In this document: piece after piece, positions 47,490 through 64,000 of the stretch
Position numbering within the stretch: position 1 is the first letter of the stretch
Layout: every line of letters starts with the position of its first letter
Assembly (NCBI RefSeq): GCF_008831285.2
Contig: NC_045147.1
Coordinates: 10,225,427-10,289,426 of the forward strand
DNA length: 64,000 nt
DNA from: Nymphaea colorata
Lineage: Eukaryota; Streptophyta; Magnoliopsida; Nymphaeales; Nymphaeaceae
Direction: 5' to 3'
Notes under the pieces: model-generated
The model's input: only the letters and a program-made list of their open reading frames with translations
What the model was told of the DNA's origin: nothing
The model's database searches: none
Translations under genes and position numbers: made by a program

Positions 47490-48680
47490 CCACGGGATCT
47501 ACTTGAATGGGTAAAAAGAGGAGCACTTGGAGGAGAAAATTTTCTATAAAAGCTCTATTTTTTTTATTGGGAGCGTGCGTGACCTTCGAGGACTTACAGT
47601 ACACAATTATCCATTAAAAAAAAAGTAAAACTTCTCGATTGGCAATTAACTAAAGTATTTGGTGCCCGTAGATAATATTTCATAATAGAAGGGTGACGCA
47701 AGCATGAGGTCATCAGCATCTGTTTAACCGATTTTTGCGCCTCGCGATAAACGGCAAAACAAAGGAAAATCATAATCTTTTAATGAAGCATGTAATTGGA
47801 ACATATATTTATGACGGTGGTCCCTGGTGGAATTTAATGAAGATTCCCTGCAAGACTGACCTTTTCCAATAAGAGGACTACTAAATTTGAATTATGTATA
47901 TAAACCAAGTAACGGTTCGTGGAAGATGGTCCTTCACAGGGCTTGGTCCTTACAGTCTTCCTCACTTACAATCACTTCTTTAAAAGCCAAACTAAGCTCT
48001 CTTCCCGAGACATATAGACTAAGTCACAGGGACACGCCAATTTTACCTTCTTGTCTTTCTAACAGTAGGAATTTTTTTTGACAAATTAATGAGAACATAA
48101 CTATGTACATGTGATCATTTGTTTTTTATAACTTTAACAGTTGTCTCGTCCTTTATTTTTAGCAACATTGGTCGGTTATAAGAAGATCAAAAATTCCATA
48201 TTTGAGGTGCATCTTTTCGCATGAAGTGAACCTACTAACTACTATTTTAGATTGTCTTCTTCTTCTTCTTTTTTTTTTTTTTTAAGTGTGATGCCTCGAG
48301 GAGCCCGAGCTCACAGCTTCTTCCCCTTCTGCAAGGGGTTGATACATGTACCATCTAAACTAGCAACTGACTGCCTACCAGCCACTGGCATATGTCGGAG
48401 CACCCAAACTCGTAAAGTTCTAAATTGCCTTTCATAAACTGTTTTGAAAATAGCTATAAATTAGACCGGGGCTTCACTAGTTCACATACAAATGCATGGG
48501 CAGCTATCTTAGAAATGTGTTGTTTAAGTTGGTGTAAGTCACCATGGAAGAGAAATCTGGGCCTTTGTGTGGTAGGTGAACGTGGGAAGCATTGGTAATT
48601 TAGTATAGATAATGAGCCAAAAAAAACTATCATGGTCTTTTAAGTTTATTTAAATTATTAGACAAGCATCTTCTATGCAT
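47490..48680. other. upstream spacer of the WRKY gene
   Basis: No gene. A T-rich run at 48258-48285 next to a moderately GC-rich stretch (48285-48420) could be a SINE with its poly(A) on the minus strand. The evidence is weak. Confidence 0.3.
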
Positions 48681-48686
48681 TTGACT
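48681..48686 (+). promoter_or_regulatory. W-box core upstream of the WRKY gene
   Basis: TTGACT, the core bound by WRKY proteins, about 350 bp before the start codon. Self- or cross-regulation by WRKY factors is common in the family. A six-base match can arise by chance. Confidence 0.3.
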
Positions 48687-48981
48687 ATGAAAGAGAAAGA
48701 TGCCACAAATTAAAATGCAAAGAAGACCACTACTTGGGGGGCCATAGAATAAAGAAATAATAAACAAATAGAGATGGGTGCAAGTGCAGGGACAATGAAA
48801 AGGGGTGCTTATGGTTGACATTTGTTAGGCCCAATAAGTGATAGTGAATTAAAAGGTCACGGTTTTGGGATTTCGTACAGAGTTCGTATTCAAAAAGTAA
48901 GTGGAAGCAACATCTTAGGATTTATTATATTATTATGATTACAGTTTACTTACTTTTCCTCCTTGTTTTTAAAGCAACAAA

Positions 48982-48987
48982 AGTCAA
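48982..48987 (-). promoter_or_regulatory. W-box core near the WRKY start
   Basis: AGTCAA on the plus strand, TTGACT on the minus strand, about 45 bp before the preferred ATG. It lies inside the longer open frame that begins at 48963, so its regulatory role depends on the true start. Confidence 0.3.
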
Positions 48988-49028
48988 ATTTAGATGCTTT
49001 CTTCTCTCTGCGTGTGGTACATGATTAC

Positions 49029-56694
<7,666 letters not shown>

Positions 56695-57540
56695 CATTTT
56701 CTCTTTCTTTCTTTCTTGTTCTTTTTTCTCTTGCTTCCTGTTTTGTGCTTATTTTCATTCTTCTTGTTCCTTTAACTCAAGGTGTAAGTTGAGCAGGTAG
56801 TTCCCGAATATTCAACTTGTTGGTAGTTCATGTTGGAATTGTACATAAATTTAAGGACATATTCGTGAACTCCAAGTAATGATAAAACATGGTTAATTTT
56901 CAAACTTGTAGAGCAATACGAGTTATCTAGATGCACAAATTTTTTTAGGTAGTCATTCTATGCCAAAAAATTGATGATGAAACATGTAGAAGCATTCAAG
57001 CAACCTCAAGACTTCTATTTAAGTAAGGTCACTCTGACTTATGGTTGTCAGATGCATTTACATGGTGGACTCCATCTCGAATGCATTGTATTGGCAACAC
57101 TAGCAGAGTGGGAACTGTAAAATATGAAGAAATGAGATGAAGAAAGACAAGAAGGTGGCACAAAACAATTGTGGTTCGCCAATTAGTGAGCCTCTATGCA
57201 CTTCTTTCTCAGTCTCTTTATTACTTATTCACGAGAGGAGAGGTTTCACTGTTTATAAAGGAGGAATTATCCTTATTTTTAGGATCTATATTTGAAACAA
57301 GTGCATTTCGATTTTCGGTATATTCTTTTAATTATAAGTTCAAACTTATCTCCAATGTTCCTCTTCTACCCAATCTCGATTCTGTCGTAGATTGAGTTTG
57401 TTTGGGGAAATTGAATGTTGGTCCTGCTGGAAGAGCTTTATGAATATCTCTGTAATTTGATTATCTAAATCAATGAACTTGATTTTCTAGCTCTTGTTTT
57501 GCAATTCTTTCTCTAGGAAATTAGTAAAACATGTTTTATC
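56695..57540. other. 3' flank of the WRKY gene
   Basis: T-rich 3' UTR-like sequence directly after the stop. From about 57160, GTGGTTCGCCAATTAGTGAG resembles the conserved phrase near copia LTR ends and may be the LTR of the copia remnant that follows. Confidence 0.35.
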
Positions 57541-58311
57541 CTAGCAAGGAATACAGGAGCTATGGACAGCTCCGGGATCATCACACCCAAGAATTGGTGT
57601 CTGCCTTTCCTTTAAACCTAATTGTTTAAACAAGGATTTCATGCATAAGAGCTCAATGTTGTGCCATCCAGAGCCTTGCATTTGGCTTCCGTGGAAGAGT
57701 AAGCCATGGTATGCTTCTTGGGAGACGACCAAGAAATCACAGAATATCCACCTAATTAGAAAAGTGACATACCAATTGTTCCATTTTTATCATCATTTAG
57801 GCTAGCAACCAGCCAACCAATTTCAGATGAGTATCAATTGAAAAATGTAGACCATAACTGATTGTTTCCTACAAATATCTATAGAATCCTTTACATAGCT
57901 TGAGTCTTCATGAGAGTTTTCACATACGTAATATCAAGTCAAGCAAGAATAGCAATTGAAGAACCCCTAGTATACTTATATAAAGGGTCCCATCTTCAAA
58001 TTTTAGTTGCAATCATGCTAAGTCACACTTGTTGCCACCAGATGCATCACGTTAACAATTTCCCATAAGAATAATCTTGAACAAAGTCATGAATATGTTC
58101 CCTTTGACTTAGGTAGAGTTCTTGAGAGCCATGTATCGCTTCAATTCGTAAGTAAATATGTGGAGACCAAAGATCCCTATTTGAAAATTTTATAGTAGAG
58201 TGATTTTTTAAGCCTTTGAATATTTGAAAATGAACTACTAGTGATAATGATATTATTCACATGGATAAGAACATACATGACCTGATCTTCATTTGTCTTG
58301 AAAAACAGGGA

Positions 58312-58373
<62 letters not shown>

Positions 58374-58390
58374 TTTGATGTGTCAAGTAA
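57541..58390 (-). mobile_element. copia RT/RNase H remnant
   Basis: Minus-strand frames give LIHVNNIIITSSSF, equivalent to the RT motif YVDDIIITG with both catalytic Asp replaced by Asn, then IQRLKKSL. Toward lower coordinates a shifted frame gives VVSQEAYHGLLFHGSQMQG, the frame-displaced form of the RNase H segment with SSTEAKCKAL. It is non-functional. Confidence 0.68.
58313..58375. repeat. (GT)n(GA)n compound microsatellite
   Basis: A GT run followed by a GA run inside the copia remnant, just upstream of the RT motif in element orientation. Confidence 0.92.
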
Positions 58391-60330
58391 GATTATACTC
58401 ATTCCAATGGCACATTCTTTGAGGGACTATTTTAAGTCTTGTTTCTTTCTATAATTTGAAAATGTAATGAGGAAAGGATTTGAATTCAAAACTAGGTGTT
58501 GGGGTCATATGTACACCTTTTCTTTAAGGATACTAGGAAGAAATTCATCATTCTGGCTGAGTGGGGCTTCTCACTGCTAGGGCAGGAGGTCGAAGCTTCC
58601 ACCGAACCCCTTATTCTCCTAAGGTACATAGCTTGCTTTCGGTGCATCAAGGTGTTACCTCCACTGTATTTCAGATTGCACATCAGATGACCCTTTTGCA
58701 GAATAGAAAAAATTCGTCATTCACTAAATCACAAGGATACAGCTAAACAGCCCTAGTATTCATGTTGGTATGCAAGCCACCATGAGGAGACTGGTGTAGC
58801 AACACAATTCAACACATATCCGATAAGTTTCAGGTTATAACCAATCCAAAATATATGTCTTAAAGAAATAACAAAGTTCCCCGATGCCCGGCAACTCCTT
58901 GCTCATATCGACTGTTCGCCTTCCCCTCACCGGAGTTTACACTGTAAGCCAACTATTATGGTTTTGCAATGCCATTGGTGAATCAAACTGGGATGATATA
59001 ACCATGTTTTCAGGATAAAATAGTCAGTAGTACTCGATGTGATTGGCTTGCTTTTGTTCAAAGTGGGTAGTTAGGACAGTGCTGATATTCAAATGAGAGG
59101 GCCGCCGACTCCTTAGTTCACACCATCAACTTCAATGCACGATGAATGCCAAGAGATTTGCTTAGCCCTAGCCTACGCTTTTTGACTATATGGTGAAGTT
59201 GAAAACGATGCCGATGGAGTCCTTGAACAGTTATTAATTCGTCCACATGTGAATGATCAATAAGAAATGGGAGCATGAATTTGACAAAGTACACTGAAAA
59301 TCGGGTTAGGTAAGACTGAAGATTGTCCAATATGAGAAAAAAAGTCTAAAGTTTTCCCCCGTTTTTGAAGCAAAAGAGTGAAGAGAGGCATCCGTCGAGG
59401 CATTGTACAAATACTGTTCTTGGGCTTTAAGCGGTCATGTTTTTCTCCGATATTTTGTCGATAAAGTTGCTTTTGTCAAAAAATCTAGGCAGTTTTTAAA
59501 AAAATTCTAAAAGTTAGGTAAAAATAAAATAAGAAGAAACTAACAAGAAAACAATAAAAAACTAACTAGGATACAAACGGTGTTTAATAACAATAGAAAT
59601 GAAGGTAAATCATTTGGATTAGTTTTTAAAGTTTAAAGCAAAAATAACACATTAAATTCATTTTGGCATTAAAAAAAAAGGGTCTTTTTCCAGTTTTATT
59701 CGCTTCAATCATTTTTAACATAAATATCAGCAATTGTGACAGTTTTATGTAGAACATCATACAATATAAGAATACCATTTTACCCTTGATTTAAAATAAA
59801 ATATCCTTAACAGAGAATTTTTCTATGATCCACGCGTTTTCTACAATTTCTTCACGACATCATGTTCCTGCATGTCACGTGATTGTAAAGATAAAAAGAT
59901 GGGGGGAGGGAGAGTCTGTCAGTGCGAGAGATATAAAATTGTTGAGAAATCAGATAAAAAAAATGTGATCTCTGAATGTTTTTAAGAAATTAGCTTTCTT
60001 TTAAGGGAAAACCATGTTTTTTTAGGTACATCACGACAACTTTCAATCCTAATGCACGTGTTTGTGAATTAATTCGTAAAACTCAGGTGATCAATTGTAA
60101 CTTATCATGTTGAGAAGTTATTTATAAACAATGCATTGGAAGTTGAACAGCTGTTTGTAAATTACTTCAAATAGGCAGATTTGACGAGGGAAAAAGGAAA
60201 ATGTGACATGCTTATAAATTCAAGGATATTGAAAATGGTGGATGAACTTGCTAATTGGTTTGATGTTTGCTTCGATTCATGTAATGATGCGATTGATATG
60301 TTCAAGCTATGGTGGTTGCAGTTTTTTAAG
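58391..60330. other. intergenic, no gene recognised
   Basis: Short frames only (58492-58746, 59118-59330), with no domain recognised on either strand. Confidence 0.4.
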
Positions 60331-61006
60331 TAAGGATGTCAATAAATCTGGTTAGGATTTAATATTTGATTGAAGTGTTTCAGAAAAATAGAATATGAAA
60401 CAAAATTAACATCCGATTAAGAAATTGGATTGGATTCAAGTTTTAAAAACATGTTGTTGGACTTGGATTTCATATTTTAGCTTAAATAAATATATGATTA
60501 GGCTCAAATTCAGATCCGGATCACACTTAATTTTAAATATCTTATATCCAATGTCCACACATTTTTATAGTTAATTGATTTTAACATATTATGGTGCAGC
60601 ACCCATGGATTTTTTTTTTTTTTTTTTTTTTTGTTTCAAGTGAGTGGGTTTTAACTCACTACCTGAAGAAGGCCTAAACCTACAGCTAACCCCTATCCTT
60701 TAGAGTAGAGCGCCTGCATGGGTACCTCGAGCTGCCTTTGTAGTGCTGCAACTTGCAAGTCGGTGGCTCTTCATGTGCTGCACAGAGAGTTGGCTCTTGA
60801 GGAATCAAAACAACGATTGGTTGCTTGTCAGATGTGAATTTAAAAATCGGACTTGATTGAGATTCAGATTGCAAAAAAATCATATTCGCATTTAGATATC
60901 ATATAGATTTTTTTAGCTTGTATTCAGGTCCAAATATATAAACATCCTTAAAAATGGATATGATTAAGAATACATTTGATTCGAATCCGGTGCATTCATA
61001 TCCCTA
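60331..61006 (+). mobile_element. hAT-type MITE, copy 3, with internal insertion
   Basis: Starts TAAGGATGTCA and ends CATATCCCTA, and is collinear with copies 1 and 2 except for about 240 extra bp near 60590-60830. The flanking 8-mers TTTTTAAG and GATATAAG agree at only five positions, so this copy is older. Its orientation is the same as the other two. Confidence 0.72.
60590..60830 (-). mobile_element. insertion with T tract inside the MITE
   Basis: Sequence absent from the two related MITEs begins near GGTGCAGCACCCATGGA, has about 23 T, then a moderately GC-rich part. Read on the minus strand it is a GC-richer body followed by poly(A), the layout of a SINE or a small retrocopy. I could not confirm a tRNA-like head or a target duplication. 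Confidence 0.35.
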
Positions 61007-62007
61007 GATATAAGCACCGCTGGTTAAATATGTAGAAGGCCTGCGGAGACTATGTGAAGTAAGGGGCCAATCAACGTTCACAAACCAAAGTCTTTTATGG
61101 TGGAGAAATCAACAAATACACTCTTTAAGAGAGATCGTGAGTAGAAGTTGCTCATTAATTTGGAGTAAAAAAAAAATGGACTGTCGTCAGAGGCGGAGAC
61201 AAGGGGCCCGGCAGTGGTTGAATTTTGCGAAAACAAAAGTTGAAAATTTACAAAAATTTCCATTTGGCCCATGTAAAAATTTTTAGAAAATTATATAATG
61301 GAGGCTTGGAGGAAGGGAATATATATTACACTTGTAAATCCTTTTACATTTCAGATCTATATATAATTGTGGAATCCAACAACAGGAAAATGGTACTGAA
61401 ACTTAGTTTCTAAGCCTCAAATATGGTAGCAGCCTTGTCAATATATACACACTATTACATTCATTCCTAGGGGAAGCATGAGTTTTAGCTGAATTTTCTC
61501 TTCTTTCGTGTAGGTCCTACGCTAATAGTTGATGGGTTTGCTTTCCTAGTCTTTGTGTAGTTATTGATATTGCTTTTTCTTTTGCTTAAACTTAGGGATC
61601 GTTTGGTAGGACTAACTGTTTATAAGTGTCTCATAAATTTGTTCCAAAGATTGAGGCATGTCCATGGTAGACACGCTCTAAAACGATATGTGAGGTCACA
61701 TTTGTATAAGTGGTAATAAAATGTCTTAACATTAAAATGTCAGGCACTTAGTACTGGGTAGTCGTCAGATGAAATACAAGTTCTACGTTCTAGCTATCAC
61801 ATCTTGTGTGAAGACTTCAAACTTTTGTCACACTTGTTTAGACGAACTCTATTGACAATTTCTCTCTTTTTTAGAAGTTCCATATGTTTAAGTGGAACTC
61901 TAATGTTGAAACAAAGGCAAAAGTTCTATGTTTGTCTTTCCATGGAACTTTGATGAATTTTTGAGTCCTAGTTCCACTTTTATAGTGGAATACTATGCAT
62001 TCAAACT
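61007..62007. other. intergenic, no gene recognised
   Basis: A phrase at about 61594, GGGATCGTTTGGTAGGACTA, resembles the start of common plant DNA transposon ends, but I found no matching inverted end. Confidence 0.3.
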
Positions 62008-62470
62008 GTTAGGAATGATGTTTTCTCACTCTCTACCTTACGGTATTAAGAGAAGAAAACCAAAGAAAGAAAAGACGACCAAGACACTAGGATTTTAAGT
62101 GGTTTGAAGACAATGTTCTCCTACGTTAATGATCGCATAGAGTTTCCATTGCTCCCTCATAAACATGGGGATTATGGGAAGCCGGCAAAATATAATTTAC
62201 ATGAAGAAAGTAAGTCTAGATATGTGGAAATTAGAAAACCCATTAATTATTGGTCAGGTTTCACGCTCGAACACAAACCGGACATGAGTGGTATATAAAT
62301 CTGTCTCACAAACTGGACATGAGTGGTATATAAATCTGTCTCAAAGATTGAAGCAAGTTGATAGAATACTAAGTATTGGAGCTACCAAAGTTAGTGTCAT
62401 TTCGTTTGAGAGAGAAATATATTCTTTTCGGCAATCATCGGCAACATGTGAGCAAAAAATGATAAAATAA
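62008..62470. repeat. possible solo LTR of a copia-like element
   Basis: Starts TGTTAGGAATGATG and contains GATTTTAAGTGGTTTGAAG and CTCCTACGTT, like the conserved phrase of copia LTRs. It also has a TATATAAA box inside a 35-bp tandem duplication (62275-62309 and 62310-62344). The right end is not defined. Confidence 0.35.
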
Positions 62471-64000
62471 AAAGGGTGCGGTCCTACATGAGCAGTATAA
62501 CAAAATCACCGGTCCCTGTTTTTCTTTATTTTATTTTTTTCTTTACCTTTATTTTATTTTTCTTTTCTGACAGTGTACGGGAGAAAAAAAAAAAAAAAAG
62601 GAAGGAGAGCACCTCTTTTCATTTTCAATTTTTTGGACCGAATCTCCACATTTGTGTGTGTAGCTCGTATTCTTCTTCGTCTTTTACTTGTAAAATAATC
62701 ACAAAAGTCGGCAGCCTAATTTTTCCAAGGTTCTGCTTCAAAGGAGAATTCCAGGATTTGAGAAAGCATACACCTACATGCTTGGGAAAACCTTTTCTAA
62801 CATGAGCTGAGAACAATAAAACGAGAAAACCACATGAGAGGCGCACTCGCGCCTGTTCACAATTACCCTCTATACACTTTCATCACCATCGTTGAGGAAA
62901 TGGAGCCACCATATATGATTTTGAGTCTTCTGTTTGTTAGATATCTTTCATCCTAAATTGAACATGAGAACTTCAAGCTAAATCACACCAGAAAGTTCAT
63001 GAACAGTTGAATGCATCCCTATAGCACAACATAATCTTGCAAGAATCTGCCAAACTTTATCTTGAGCAGCGAGAAAATGAAAGAACAAGATCATTCTGCC
63101 AAACTTCAAGGAATGCGAATATGCGAAAGAATATTTTCGAAAGGTGGGGAAAGAACACACCTTTATATTATAAAGAGAAAAAAAAAATGGAAATCACAAA
63201 TTGGTGGTGGTAGGCAGCTGTCTCTTTGTATGCTAAAATCTTGGGCCTACTAATGGGACCATTCGGGTTTGGAGCACACCTGCATCCATTTAACTATGGG
63301 ACTTCATAAATCAGGGTAGATTCAAGTAAAACAAGGAATCAGATCCAAGAACCGACCCTACAACCAAATCTGAATCGATGGAGGTTCCAGGTCCTATACA
63401 TTACGAAGCTCGATTCGAGTTCGAGTTCGAGCTGAGCTCAAGCTTTAATCTTTTGAGTCTAGTCAAGCTCAAACTGGCTCAACTCGACTTGGCTTGTATG
63501 CAACTCTATCCCCCTCCCCTTCTCAAACGATAAAAGGTGGAAAGTGAAAAAGATGGAATTTAAAAACATTTGTCTTTTTGTTTTCTCTCTTTTTGAAAAT
63601 GCTTGTAATGCCTCAAAATTTTATTTTGGTGCATATAGTTGTGTGTAGAGGCGGAGCCAAGGTAGGACCCACTTGAGCTTGGGTTTCTTTCTCATAAAAA
63701 ATTTCAGGCTCCGCCCCTGCTTATGTGCACTGCGCTGGTACACACATCTCAGTCTAAAGAGACACACATGGGTTCAGCTTCCACATAAGGCACGGACTCT
63801 CGTGTTCAGGCCTGGAATATATAACCAGCTAATTGTCGACACCGTTCTTGCTTTCATCAATTAAGTTTGGATCGTGTAAAGCTGGTTGCTGAATGATGGG
63901 GTTCCAGAACATAGAAGCGAACTTGTTTTTCATGATCCGGATGGAAGTCTCCCACGGAGGGCAAAAAAGGCCAACCCCAACGCTCACCTAACATGTATGT
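62471..64000. other. right end, no gene recognised
   Basis: AT-rich with A and T homopolymers. The GCTCGATTCGAGTTCGAG-type phrases at 63405-63510 look like part of a hAT MITE of the 47043 family. No coding exon could be assembled. Confidence 0.35.

Overview
The window is nuclear DNA of a flowering plant. It has short exons with GT-AG introns, a plant pinin homologue, a group IIb WRKY gene with the diagnostic VQR intron, plant-type Ty1/copia and Ty3/gypsy elements, LINE remnants, hAT-type MITEs and long AT or CT microsatellites. I cannot name the species from the sequence.

Four host loci are supported. (1) At the left edge, minus strand, is the 5' part of a pinin/SDK/memA-domain splicing-factor gene (five exons visible, 522-1425; the rest lies outside the window). 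(2) At 9960-13997, plus strand, is a five-exon gene for a 269-residue multi-pass membrane protein of no family I recognise; every intron phase closes. (3) At 17931-18900, minus strand, is a serine/lysine-rich protein gene that resembles, from memory, the plant syringolide-induced 14-1-1-like group. Its two reading frames overlap and can be joined only by a 58-nt intron or a frameshift, and the upstream frame has no ATG. (4) At 49029-56694, plus strand, is a five-exon WRKY72/61-like transcription factor gene whose 4.5-kb third intron contains an old antisense copia element.

Most of the rest is transposon. A decayed but structurally complete copia element occupies 20648-25447 on the minus strand: 326-bp LTRs, tRNA-Met primer site, polypurine tract, gag-integrase-RT-RNase H. 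A 15.5-kb composite of Ogre/Tat-like gypsy sequence occupies 26293-41766. Its order along the minus strand is: truncated 5' LTR, integrase C-terminus, 50-bp minisatellite, polypurine tract, 3.6-kb LTR, PMD-like ORF, gag, protease, deleted RT, RNase H, integrase N-terminus, one LTR in inverted orientation, truncated 3' LTR. Its outer ends are flanked by near-identical 5-bp sequences. Three same-oriented copies of one hAT-type MITE family (8290, 43692, 60331), a second MITE (47043), LINE remnants (3.5 and 44.4-45.2 kb) and further gypsy and copia scraps (15.2-16.7 kb, 57.5-58.4 kb) fill the gene-poor spaces.

No RNA gene, CRISPR array or prokaryotic-type system was seen. The least explained items are the membrane protein gene, the frame-split gene at 18 kb and the inverted-LTR composite.
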